A stretch of DNA of 64,000 bases from Gammaproteobacteria bacterium. GTDB taxonomy: Bacteria; Pseudomonadota; Gammaproteobacteria; Burkholderiales; Nitrosomonadaceae. The DNA lies in NCBI GenBank assembly GCA_030431985.1, contig JAUIIB010000010.1, positions 1-64,000 on the forward strand, written 5' to 3'. The notes under the pieces are model-generated. The model ran no database searches. It was not told where the DNA came from and saw nothing but the letters and a program-made list of their open reading frames with translations. Within the stretch, counting starts at the first letter, position 1. The number at the start of each line of letters is the position of its first letter. Below, in pieces: positions 27,622-36,484 of the stretch. The position numbers were made by a program, and so were the translations under genes.

Positions 27622-30600
27622 TTATTTGATTCTTTTCCGGTAAGCGATCTGATATAAAGCGGGCAATACCAGCATTGTTAAGACGGTTGATGTCAAGATG
27701 CCGCCAATGACTACAGTTGCCAGGGGGCGCTGTACTTCTGCCCCGATGCTGACTGCCAGTGCCATAGGTACGAAACCGATAGCGTCTGTCAGGCCGGTCA
27801 TGAGTACGGGGCGCAATCGAGTCAGTGCGCCGATTTTTATCGCGTCTTCCAGGCGGTTACCCTGATCAAGGAGATTGCGTATAAATGTTAACAAAACCAG
27901 CCCGTTGAGCACAGCGATACCGGACAGGGCGATAAATCCGACGGCTGCGGATATTGACATCGGGATATCACGTAACCAGAGTGCAAGAATGCCACCTGAC
28001 AGTGCAAACGGCACACCGGTAAATACTAACAAGCCATCTTTCATATTCCCAAACATCAGGTACAGTAAAATGAAGATCAGACCTAATGCGATAGGTACGA
28101 CTATCATCAGGCGTTCTGTAGCGGATATCAGTTGTTCATACTGTCCCCCCCATGTCATCCAATAGCCGGGTGGGATTTTTATTGCTTCATCAATGCGTGA
28201 TTGCGCCTCGTTTACAAATGTGCCTAGATCGGTGCCGCGCACATTTGCACTGACAACAACTCTGCGTTTTCCGTTTTCACGGCTGATCTGGTTGGGTCCG
28301 GAGATAATCTCAAAATTTGCGACATCGTCAAGGGCTATGTAAGCAGGTGGCGGTGTTAAGGGATTGTCTGTTAAATTTAGAACTGTGTCGGGTAATTGAA
28401 TGGGTAGACGCCTGAGCGCCTCAATATCGCCGCGGAGTTGCTCCGGTAGACGGACAATCAGGTCAAAACGCCGGTCGCCTTCGTAGACAAGGCCAGTTGC
28501 TTTTCCGCCAATAGCAATAGCAATGATATCTTGTACATCGTTTGTATTTAAACCATAGCGTGCCATCTTTTGGCGATCCATTTGGATCGATAGCATGGGC
28601 AAACCGGTCAGTTGCTCGATTTTTGTATCGGCGGCTCCGGGGATTGTTTCCATAATATCCAAGACGCGGTCGCCAAGCGTATGCAGGACATCCATGTCAT
28701 CACCGAAAATCTTTACAGCCACGTCAGCGCGTACTCCCGATATTAATTCATTAAAGCGCATTTGGATTGGTTGAGTGAATTCATAATTGTTGCCAGATAC
28801 ATCTTGAACCGCTTTCTCCATAGCCTGAATCAGTTCGGGCTTAGTTGTGTATGCGTCAGTCCATTCCGCTGTATCTTTTAGGATAATAAAAATATCGGCG
28901 ACGCTAGGTGGCATAGGGTCAGTTGCAATCTCAGGTGTGCCGATTTTAGAGAAAACACGTTCGACTTCTGCAAATGATTTGATTGTTTCTTCAAGCTCAT
29001 TCTGCATATTGATTGCGGTAGTCAAACTCGTACCCGGTATACGGATTGCATGGAGCGCAATATCGCCCTCATTCAGACTTGGTACAAATTCGCTACCTAA
29101 ACGTGTGGTGAGGAGTCCGGTAAGCACCATGATGGTTACTGCTAATGTGATTGTCAGTGCTTTGTTGCCCATTACCCAGGTCAACATGGGTAGATAAGTC
29201 TGTTTGGCGTATGTGACAGCCTTACTTTCTTTATCTTCAATAGGGCCTGCCAGGAAAAGAGCAACGGCAGCAGGAACAAACGTAATGGATAACATAATTG
29301 CGCCAAACAGTGCAGTGACGACGGTAAAAGCCATCGGATGGAACATTTTTCCTTCCACCCCAGTCAGTGCAAAAATTGGAATATAGACGATTAGAATAAT
29401 CGTTTGGCCAAACAGGAGTGCTCGGCGGGTTTCTTTACTTGCCGAGAAAACAATTGCAAGCCGTTCCGCTAATGTGAGTTGTCGTCCCAAACGGGTTTGT
29501 TCTTGTGCCAGGTGGCGAATACAGTTTTCGATAATCACAATGGCGCCGTCTACAATAATGCCGAAATCCAATGCGCCAAGGCTCATAAGATTTGCACTGA
29601 CATTATTAGCGACCATGCCGGTTAGTGTGAACAGCATGGATAGCGGAATTACCAGTGCGGTAATGATTGCCGCCCGTAAGTTGCCAAGAAACATGAACAG
29701 TACTACGATAACCAGAATTGCGCCTTCGGTTAGATTTGAAGCCACGGTTTGAACTGTTTTATCGACTAGCGTTGTGCGATCATAGACTGGCGTCGCAAGG
29801 ATGCCTGCAGGGAGGTTGCGGTTGATTTCCTGTAATTTCTTAGCAACGGCCTTGGAAACGATTTGACTGTTTTCGCCAATTAGCATGTGTACGGTACCCA
29901 ATACCGTTTCGACACCGTTATGTGTCGCGGCGCCGCTGCGCAGTTCTTTGCCGATGATGACATTGGCTATATCTTTAATACGAATGGGAACGCCGAGATG
30001 ATTTCCCAGGATAACGTTGCTGATTTCGTCTAGATCGGCTACTTGCCCGGGGACTCTGACTAGATATTGTTCTCCGCTTTTCTCAATGTAACCGGCGCCA
30101 ATATTCATGTTGTTACGTGCTAAGGCAGTGACTACATCCTGCATGGTAAGCCCTACCGACATTAATTTTTCTGGATATGGTGTTACATGAAATTGTTTGA
30201 CGTAACCGCCTATTGCATTGACCTCTGTAACGCCTCTAACAGTTAATAGCTGTGGCCGGATAATCCAGTCCTGGATTTCTCGCAAATCAATTGTGGTGTA
30301 CAGACTACCATCTGGTTTTCTGGTTCCTGCTTCAACGTCTATTGTCCACATAAAGATTTCGCCTAAACCTGTTGAGATTGGGCCCATATGCGGCTCAATC
30401 CCTGCCGGAAGACGCTCTTTTACTTGCTGTATGCGTTGACTCACTAGTTGGCGTGCAAAATAAATATCGGTGCCTTCTTTAAAGACCACTGTGACCTGTG
30501 AAAGTCCGTAACGGGATAATGAGCGGGTGTAATCAAGGTGGGGAAGCCCCATCATAATGGTTTCGATCGGGTAAGTAAGGCGTTGTTCGGTTTCCAACGG

Positions 30601-30771
30601 CGAATAGCCGGGTGCCTCCGTGTTGATTTGCACCTGTACATTGGTAATGTCGGGTACGGCATCAATAGGGATTTTTTGATAACTGTAAATGCCCAGTAAA
30701 GCCATGGCCAGTACCGCCACTAGGACTAAGCCGCGATAGTGTATAGAGAGGTAGAGTATTCGTTCAAACAA
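27622..30771 (-). CDS. czcA: Heavy-metal efflux RND transporter, CzcA type
   Basis: The protein is 1049 aa, full length for the HME-RND family, with twelve predicted helices and two large periplasmic loops. The fourth-helix motif DFGIIVDGAIVIIEN places Asp402, Asp408 and Glu415 exactly where CzcA needs them for proton-driven Zn/Co/Cd transport (HME1-type). The metal-binding Met triad of CusA is therefore not the expected signature, which argues against Cu/Ag. It is the last gene of the czcI-C-B-A run. The neighbouring gap to czcB is 63 bp. Confidence 0.93.
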   Translation of the reverse strand: MFERILYLSIHYRGLVLVAVLAMALLGIYSYQKIPIDAVPDITNVQVQINTEAPGYSPLETEQRLTYPIETIMMGLPHLDYTRSLSRYGLSQVTVVFKEGTDIYFARQLVSQRIQQVKERLPAGIEPHMGPISTGLGEIFMWTIDVEAGTRKPDGSLYTTIDLREIQDWIIRPQLLTVRGVTEVNAIGGYVKQFHVTPYPEKLMSVGLTMQDVVTALARNNMNIGAGYIEKSGEQYLVRVPGQVADLDEISNVILGNHLGVPIRIKDIANVIIGKELRSGAATHNGVETVLGTVHMLIGENSQIVSKAVAKKLQEINRNLPAGILATPVYDRTTLVDKTVQTVASNLTEGAILVIVVLFMFLGNLRAAIITALVIPLSMLFTLTGMVANNVSANLMSLGALDFGIIVDGAIVIIENCIRHLAQEQTRLGRQLTLAERLAIVFSASKETRRALLFGQTIILIVYIPIFALTGVEGKMFHPMAFTVVTALFGAIMLSITFVPAAVALFLAGPIEDKESKAVTYAKQTYLPMLTWVMGNKALTITLAVTIMVLTGLLTTRLGSEFVPSLNEGDIALHAIRIPGTSLTTAINMQNELEETIKSFAEVERVFSKIGTPEIATDPMPPSVADIFIILKDTAEWTDAYTTKPELIQAMEKAVQDVSGNNYEFTQPIQMRFNELISGVRADVAVKIFGDDMDVLHTLGDRVLDIMETIPGAADTKIEQLTGLPMLSIQMDRQKMARYGLNTNDVQDIIAIAIGGKATGLVYEGDRRFDLIVRLPEQLRGDIEALRRLPIQLPDTVLNLTDNPLTPPPAYIALDDVANFEIISGPNQISRENGKRRVVVSANVRGTDLGTFVNEAQSRIDEAIKIPPGYWMTWGGQYEQLISATERLMIVVPIALGLIFILLYLMFGNMKDGLLVFTGVPFALSGGILALWLRDIPMSISAAVGFIALSGIAVLNGLVLLTFIRNLLDQGNRLEDAIKIGALTRLRPVLMTGLTDAIGFVPMALAVSIGAEVQRPLATVVIGGILTSTVLTMLVLPALYQIAYRKRIK

Positions 30772-30834
30772 AATGTTGGCTCACAAATATTGATTTTCAG
30801 TTTTTTTAGACGTCATTAAATCTGTCGTTAATTG

Positions 30835-32346
30835 CTAATGATCGTGCTCAGCCTCTGATTTTCCGAGTTCGGCTTTAATGGCAAAACTATTGCCTGCGGC
30901 ATATTGCTCCCCGGGTTGCAATCCGTCGAGCACCTCGATCATCTCGCCGTCATTTTGTCCCAGTTCAAGTGGACGTGCTTCAAAGTAGTCGCCGTAACGA
31001 CCAAAAACAACTGTCCAGTCGAAGAGCGTTTGTAACGCATCCATACTGACGGCAATCGGGACCTCGATGGTTTCTGTACTGATTGCTCCGTTTATAAACA
31101 TGCCGTCACGCCAGAGACCCGAAGAGTTGTCGAGCGTTACGCGCGCTGTTGCAGTACGGGTCTGAGGGTTTAGCATAGCGCTGATATAGGTAATTTCACC
31201 TTCACCTTCAATATGGGTTGCAGTTGATCGAATAATGGCTTTTTGTCCGAGGCGAATTATATCTAGATCTTTGGGATACACTGTTAAGTGAACATACATG
31301 TCGCTTGTATCGACCACTGTAAAAATTTTCGTGTCTGCCTTGATAACCTGACCGCGTGCGATGGATTCAGTTGTGATTAAGCCAGCAATAGGCGAGCGAA
31401 TTTCATATTGCGTCAGGTTGTCTATGGTGCTTGCTGTTTTTGGCTTGTCACCTATTGCACGTAGTTTTGCAGCAGCTAGTCCTAGTTCAATTTCGGCTTC
31501 ACTTTGTAGTTGCTGTGTGGTCAGATAATCCTGTTTAGCTGTGATTTTTTCTTCCCAGAGCTGTTTTTCACGTTTAAAGTTGGTGTTGGCTAATACCAGT
31601 CTTTTTTGTGCCGCAAGGTATTGACTACGCAAATCGGCCAGTAGTTGGCTTTCAACGACAGCTAAAACAGCACCTTCTTCGACGTATTCGCCCTTATGAC
31701 GGGGAACTTTGGTAACGATGCCCGGTGCTCTTGGCACGATTTCCACGATATTATGGTGATTGAATACAACCGTGCCGGGCAGTTGAAGCTTGGGGTTAAT
31801 TGTTGCAGGTCCAGCTGTTTTAATTTCGATACCGGTGTTGGCGAGTGTCTCATCCGGCATTTCAACGCGCGTTTCAATCTGGCTATATCCCCATTGATAG
31901 ACTTCATTTTTCCATTCGATAGCAATAGCCACATCGAATGAGTGTGGTTCTCTAACAATCTGATCGCCTAGCAAGTAGTCGCCAGCTGGGTTAAAGCTGA
32001 TGAGTTGCGCAGGCCTGCCCAGTCGAGACAAAGTTATGGCTACCTTTGCGTCAGTGGGTGAAACCGGTTTGCCGTTTTTGTAAAGAAAAATGCGAAATTG
32101 TGGTTCAACACCTTCCTCATAAATAGTGATTTCAACGCTGAAATGATTTTTGGTAAAGATTCTACCGCCTCTGGGACCTATTTTTACCGGAGCTGCCTTG
32201 TCGGAGAGCTCTGTTCCAGCAGGGAATTGATTGTCATGAGAATCAAGATCGGCTGCTTTTTTTTTGTCGAGGTTAAGAATTAATACGCCCAGCACTATGC
32301 CTGCAGTGATCACAATGAGAATTGGCTTCAGATTGGTTTTGTTCAT
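30835..32346 (-). CDS. czcB: Metal efflux membrane-fusion protein, CzcB type
   Basis: The protein is 503 aa. An N-terminal membrane anchor (about 8-25) is followed by an extra N-terminal beta domain (about 50-150). Then come the lipoyl halves (IVEIVPRAPGIVTKVPRHKGEYVEEG and YEIRSPIAGLITTESIARGQVI), an alpha-hairpin (LRSQYLAAQKRLVLANTN) and beta-barrel parts. The C-terminus ends in EHDH, a possible metal site. It links CzcA to the outer membrane channel. The gene order matches CzcCBA operons. Confidence 0.92.
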   Translation of the reverse strand: MNKTNLKPILIVITAGIVLGVLILNLDKKKAADLDSHDNQFPAGTELSDKAAPVKIGPRGGRIFTKNHFSVEITIYEEGVEPQFRIFLYKNGKPVSPTDAKVAITLSRLGRPAQLISFNPAGDYLLGDQIVREPHSFDVAIAIEWKNEVYQWGYSQIETRVEMPDETLANTGIEIKTAGPATINPKLQLPGTVVFNHHNIVEIVPRAPGIVTKVPRHKGEYVEEGAVLAVVESQLLADLRSQYLAAQKRLVLANTNFKREKQLWEEKITAKQDYLTTQQLQSEAEIELGLAAAKLRAIGDKPKTASTIDNLTQYEIRSPIAGLITTESIARGQVIKADTKIFTVVDTSDMYVHLTVYPKDLDIIRLGQKAIIRSTATHIEGEGEITYISAMLNPQTRTATARVTLDNSSGLWRDGMFINGAISTETIEVPIAVSMDALQTLFDWTVVFGRYGDYFEARPLELGQNDGEMIEVLDGLQPGEQYAAGNSFAIKAELGKSEAEHDH

Positions 32347-32381
32347 AAATCTTTCCTAAGTGCATAAGTCTATATGCGTTT

Positions 32382-33725
32382 TTATCCTTTTGGTTCGTTA
32401 AAATTTTCGATGGATTGCGCAATTAAACGTTCTATTTCATTGATCAGTCGTTGATAGTTGGATAATGCTTGTAAATAGAGTGTCTGATTCTGAAAGAGTG
32501 TGCGTTGCGCATCGAGTAATTCTAGAAAACCGAATCTGCCTAATTCATACCCACGCTTAGCCATTCGAAATGTTTCCCGCGCTCCCGGTAAAATTTCCTC
32601 ACGTAGCTGATTGATTTCATTATCTGCAGAAATCAAGGATTCATAGGCTTGTGTCAACAGGGCCTTGAGTTGTAAGTCAATCGCTACTTGCTCATCCAAT
32701 GCTTTATTTAAGCGTTGTTGGGCTGCGATAAGATTACCTTGGTTGCGGTCAAATAGCGGCAATGGTACCGAAACACCGAATAACGCTGTTGTATCATTGG
32801 GGATGTCATGACCGAATCGTCTGATCCCGGCGCTAATTGTAATATCAGGAATTCTTCGCGCTTTTTCCAATGTCACTATGGCTTCACGTTGTTGAAGGTT
32901 TTTAAGGCTACGCTTCGCAAGTGGGTTTTGTTGTAGGCGCAATTCGAGTGACTGAAAATTGGGGATGGCGACGAACGCCTCCAGGTTGCCTTGAACACGT
33001 TCAAATTGTGGTTCGGAATTGCCCCATAGTAAAGCCAGCTGCTTGCGAAATGAAGCCAGGTTGCGCTGCGCCTGATTGATTTCAATATTGGCGGTTGCCA
33101 GTGCTATTTGTGCTCGAGTTTCTTCAATCGGTGGTGCTTTTCCGGCTTTTACCCGTTTGATAGCCGCGTCAGTTACTTTTTGTGCCAGTTCTTGTCTGGA
33201 GCGCGAAAGCTGAAGGCGTTCCTGTCCAGTTAAAACTTCAAGAAACATATTGGCAACCCGGGCAACCAGATCCAGTTGCCTGGCTGCATAATCCAGTTGT
33301 GCGCTTTCATGCTCGAGTAGTGCGGCTTGTTTTCGCGCTGAACGTTTTCCTCCTGTTTCGAATAACTGGCTGATGCGAATGGATTCAAATCTTGCTGCTG
33401 GACTGTTTGATCTGGAACTGACATCTTCCATGTCGAACTGTAGTATCGGGTTAGGTAGTAATCCCGCTTGTATTGTTAAACCGTGAAGTGCGCGTATTTC
33501 CTTAGCAAAAGCAGCTAATTCGGGGTTAAAGTATAACGCGAGTTGAACAGCGTCGTGTAATGTAAGCGTTCGGATTTCTACAGGTGCATTGGCAACAGGA
33601 CTTGTTCTCGCAGATTCGGTAAAAGAATTTTGAGTCTCAGCAATTGAAGCCGAGGGTAATCCAGGAGTAAGAATAAATACTAGGATCAGTCTGGTCAAAA
33701 ATGGGCGTGTTGGTCCTGCTAGCAT
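32382..33725 (-). CDS. czcC: Outer membrane efflux channel, CzcC/TolC family
   Basis: The protein is 447 aa. A signal peptide (about 1-28, ending SIA) is followed by two TolC-like repeats with long helices (LYFNPELAAFAKEIRALHG; GYELGRFGFLELLDAQRTLF). VPLPLFDRNQGN in the middle is a hallmark of the OEP family. It completes the tripartite system with czcB and czcA (35-bp gap to czcB). Confidence 0.92.
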   Translation of the reverse strand: MLAGPTRPFLTRLILVFILTPGLPSASIAETQNSFTESARTSPVANAPVEIRTLTLHDAVQLALYFNPELAAFAKEIRALHGLTIQAGLLPNPILQFDMEDVSSRSNSPAARFESIRISQLFETGGKRSARKQAALLEHESAQLDYAARQLDLVARVANMFLEVLTGQERLQLSRSRQELAQKVTDAAIKRVKAGKAPPIEETRAQIALATANIEINQAQRNLASFRKQLALLWGNSEPQFERVQGNLEAFVAIPNFQSLELRLQQNPLAKRSLKNLQQREAIVTLEKARRIPDITISAGIRRFGHDIPNDTTALFGVSVPLPLFDRNQGNLIAAQQRLNKALDEQVAIDLQLKALLTQAYESLISADNEINQLREEILPGARETFRMAKRGYELGRFGFLELLDAQRTLFQNQTLYLQALSNYQRLINEIERLIAQSIENFNEPKG

Positions 33726-33843
33726 ACGATTAACTGTTCATGTATAGCAACATGCTTGAAAAAACAAAATCTACCGAATTTGCATGAGCAATTTTGTTAA
33801 AAAACGATATGAGAAGCTGTGTAATTGCTTCTTTTCAATCAAA

Positions 33844-34233
33844 TTATACGAGTTGGCGCCAAGTGATGCGGGGTGGGTGGTATGGTGATTCGAGAATTGA
33901 GTCGAGTACGATTAAGGGTATGTATGTAGACAGCGTTGCAGTGCTTTCAAATTGGGGTGGTGCAATAGATAGGCGAATCATGTAAAAGGGTTGATATTGG
34001 CTTGCTGTATGCAGGCATAAATGGGTGGTAGCATCCTGTTCTGAGTTGTTTTTAAAAAAACCGTTATGATGTGCCTCGAGATGAGCGTCCCTGTTAGATG
34101 GCATCGTTTGGTGCATGTGATCCAACGCATGCGCGAAAAATTCCGCCTTGAATACGATGGATAGGCCAATGCCATTCATCAATAATGCAGTGATCAGTAA
34201 TGACGTGATGGCGTAAAAGGAACATTTCCGCAT
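33844..34233 (-). CDS. czcI: CzcI-like small exported histidine-containing protein
   Basis: The protein is about 129 aa from ATG 34233. A TTG at 34257 gives 137 aa, but its AAGG is too close. The N-terminal helix (about 3-28) is a likely signal peptide. The mature part is His-rich (HALDHMHQTM, HLEAHHNGF, HLCLH) and ends near ESPYHPPRITW. Small proteins of this type precede czcCBA in Cupriavidus (CzcI) and may bind metal or regulate the operon. The assignment rests on position and composition more than on sequence identity. Confidence 0.6.
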   Translation of the reverse strand: MRKCSFYAITSLLITALLMNGIGLSIVFKAEFFAHALDHMHQTMPSNRDAHLEAHHNGFFKNNSEQDATTHLCLHTASQYQPFYMIRLSIAPPQFESTATLSTYIPLIVLDSILESPYHPPRITWRQLV

Positions 34234-34257
34234 GAGGGTATTTTTTCTAGATAACAA

Positions 34258-34733
34258 CCTTATTCATTTCATTCTTAGTTTCTGATATTCCTTCCATATT
34301 AAATCATTCCATACAATGATCTAATTTGCAACGTATAAACTCTATTTTCTTCCTTTAATTCGGTCTGTTGTAACGCTTGTTCCTCGATATAGCAGATCGT
34401 CGTCTCTGTTGTGTGGCCGTTGATGAGCGTTTCTATGTGGTGACTTTCTATAATTCAAATCAATACGTTTCGTGGATCTGGTTGCATGGCGGTGTGGATA
34501 ATCTCTACTTATACATTCAAAACACGGCCTATCTATCTATTTTTTTTATGTATTTTAATGTGCCATATAGATCAAAACCGTTGCTGTTTAAGTCTTTGAC
34601 AAATAAATAAAATATCTTGTAAATCTACTTGACGAATTATTATTTTTTCATTAAAGTGGGGCAAAGTAGTAAAAAGGTGGTGAGTTGTGGATAAAAGTGT
34701 GAATTGATTATTCCTGGGAAAATAAAAAACGAT
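34258..34733. other. Divergent intergenic region, 476 bp, between czcI and mraZ
   Basis: I see no convincing gene. A 77-codon plus-strand frame (34377-34610) starts at TTG without a ribosome-binding site and resembles nothing known. The right end carries the mraZ promoter and operator-like repeats listed separately. The left part should contain the czc promoter. No clear MerR- or CzcR-type palindrome stood out. Confidence 0.5.
34629..34700 (+). promoter_or_regulatory. mraZ promoter and MraZ-type operator repeats
   Basis: TTGACG (34629-34634) and TAAAGT (34652-34657, 17-nt spacer) form a sigma-70-like promoter. Downstream, GTGG occurs at 34677 and 34687 and GTGT at 34697, a strict 10-bp period, with another GTGGGG at 34656. 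In E. coli MraZ binds three TGGGN repeats spaced 10 bp apart before its own gene. The arrangement fits autoregulation of the dcw cluster, but the core (GTGG) is looser than TGGGN. A stronger -35 (TTGACA, 34596) lacks a good -10. Confidence 0.5.
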
Positions 34734-35183
34734 ATGTTCCGCGGAGTTTCGCACCTTAGTTTGGATGCAAAAGGCAGGATTTCGATACCCGCGCGATATC
34801 GGGATGAGCTGGTGTCTGAATGCTCCGGGCAACTGATCGTAACCACCGATCCTTCAAAATGTCTGTTGATCTATCCCCAGCCGGTATGGGGGCCAATTGA
34901 AGAAAAATTAAGTGGTCTCTCCAGCTTCAACCATAAAGTGCGTAGCTTGCAGCGCTTGCTCATTGGTAACGCATGCGACGTAGAGATGGATAATGTAGGG
35001 CGGATTCTGGTTGCTCCATCGTTACGTCGCTACGCTGGTTTGGTGAATAAAGAAGTGGTTTTGGTTGGTCAGGGTGAAAAGTTCGAGCTTTGGGATGAGA
35101 AGCAGTGGGATATGCAGATGGAAAGTGCGATGGCATTAAGTGAGGATGATATGCCCGAAGAGCTCGATGGTTTTTCTTTGTGA
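34734..35183 (+). CDS. mraZ: Transcriptional regulator / division protein MraZ
   Basis: The protein is 149 aa from ATG 34734 (MFRGVSHLSLDAKGR). The open frame extends to TTG 34704, but MraZ proteins normally begin MFRG. Two AbrB-like SpoVT domains carry DAKGRISIPARYRD and the second-copy DNVGRILVAPSLRR. It is an autorepressor of the mra/dcw operon in enterobacteria. It ends 15 bp before rsmH. Confidence 0.95.
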   Translation: MFRGVSHLSLDAKGRISIPARYRDELVSECSGQLIVTTDPSKCLLIYPQPVWGPIEEKLSGLSSFNHKVRSLQRLLIGNACDVEMDNVGRILVAPSLRRYAGLVNKEVVLVGQGEKFELWDEKQWDMQMESAMALSEDDMPEELDGFSL

Positions 35184-35198
35184 CGAAATGGTGATGCG

Positions 35199-36155
35199 TT
35201 GTCCGAACATATTACTGTGTTGCGGTATGAGGCCGTGGAAGCGTTGGCGATTAAGCCGGGCGGTGTCTATGTTGACGGAACATATGGGCGTGGTGGTCAC
35301 AGCCGGCTCATTTTGTCGCGTTTGGGACAGCAGGGTCGGCTGATTGCTTTTGACAAAGACATGGCTGCAGTGGAATCGGGCAGGCAGTTGATGCGGGAGC
35401 GACCGGCGGGAATGGGGCCGAAGTTTGAGATTAGGCACATTGCTTTTTCGAGGATACGGGAAATGTTGTTTGAAATGGGCGTTCACAAAGTGGATGGAAT
35501 TCTGCTGGATCTCGGGATTTCATCACCGCAACTGGATGCAGAGCGTGGTTTCAGCTTACGCGAGGAAGGTCCATTGGATATGCGTATGGATGTGACGCAG
35601 GGAATAACAGCAGCGCAGTGGGTTGAATCAGTTTCAGAAACAGAGTTAGAAAAGGTGATTTGGGAATATGGCGAAGAACGGTATGCTCGGCAGATTGCAA
35701 GAGCGATTGTTATGGCAAGAGCGAGGCAGCCTATTGTTACCACACGGCAACTTGCTCAGATCGTCACAGCGGTTGTCCGCGCTCATGAGCGTAAGCGGGA
35801 GGGTGGGCAGAGTCCGGCGACGCGCACTTTTCAGGCGATCCGGATTGTTGTCAATCAGGAGCTTGAAGAGCTGGCGCTAGTGCTGAATCAATGCGTCGAT
35901 TTGCTTAATCCGAGCGGACGTCTGGCTGTGATCAGTTTTCATTCGCTTGAAGACAGAATGGTGAAGCGTTATATGCGTGCATCTGCAGGGGTGGACAAAG
36001 TGCCGCGCAATATTCCGTTGCGAGAAACCGAATTAAAACGGTTTAATCCGCAACAGTTAAAGGTGGTGGGTAAAGCGGTACGCCCAAGACGGCAGGAGGT
36101 CATGGCGAATAGCCGGTCGAGAAGTGCAATTATGCGCGTTGCGGAGCGTGTCTAA
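35199..36155 (+). CDS. rsmH: 16S rRNA m4C1402 methyltransferase
   Basis: The protein is 318 aa (MraW). SAM-binding VDGTYGRGGHS (about 25-35), DKDMAAV, LDLGISSPQLD and FHSLEDRMVK signatures are all present. The C-terminus RSRSAIMRVAER is typical. The start is TTG 35199 (Ser-Glu-His follows) with GGTGATG close upstream; no in-frame ATG offers a family-like N-terminus. Confidence 0.96.
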   Translation: MSEHITVLRYEAVEALAIKPGGVYVDGTYGRGGHSRLILSRLGQQGRLIAFDKDMAAVESGRQLMRERPAGMGPKFEIRHIAFSRIREMLFEMGVHKVDGILLDLGISSPQLDAERGFSLREEGPLDMRMDVTQGITAAQWVESVSETELEKVIWEYGEERYARQIARAIVMARARQPIVTTRQLAQIVTAVVRAHERKREGGQSPATRTFQAIRIVVNQELEELALVLNQCVDLLNPSGRLAVISFHSLEDRMVKRYMRASAGVDKVPRNIPLRETELKRFNPQQLKVVGKAVRPRRQEVMANSRSRSAIMRVAERV

Positions 36156-36172
36156 GAGGTGGTACTAAGCTA

Positions 36173-36484
36173 ATGTTTAAACTCAATTTGTTATTAATTG
36201 TTGTATTAGTGGCCTGTGCGCTCGGTGTTGTCACGCTACAGCATCAAACGCGTGTGCTGAATATGGCCTTGGAAAACGAAAGCGGGATATCGCGGGAGTT
36301 GCAAATTGAATGGGGGAAATTGCAGTTAGAGCAAAGCACATTGATCGCGCGTCGGCAAATAGAAAATGCAGCCAGGACTCAATTGAATATGGTGGTGCCT
36401 GCAGCCGATCGTATTCAAATTATTTCTGCTAAGAAATTGAATGAATCACGCTGGATGGTAATTGAGGATGCTCGAGGGGATTAA
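36173..36484 (+). CDS. ftsL: Cell division protein FtsL
   Basis: The protein is 103 aa. A short cytoplasmic tail and one membrane helix (about 3-24) are followed by a periplasmic coiled-coil-like segment (about 25-75, heptad-like LQIEWGKLQLEQSTLIARRQIE). Size and position between rsmH and ftsI identify it. It forms the FtsQLB complex. Its end overlaps ftsI by 17 bp. Confidence 0.93.
   Translation: MFKLNLLLIVVLVACALGVVTLQHQTRVLNMALENESGISRELQIEWGKLQLEQSTLIARRQIENAARTQLNMVVPAADRIQIISAKKLNESRWMVIEDARGD

Noticed and set aside
33794-33985. 63-codon plus-strand frame at the czcI end
   Set aside because: Antisense shadow of the czcI-like gene without a ribosome-binding site.
34377-34610. 77-codon plus-strand frame before mraZ
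   Set aside because: TTG start without ribosome-binding site, no family resemblance; treated as intergenic.
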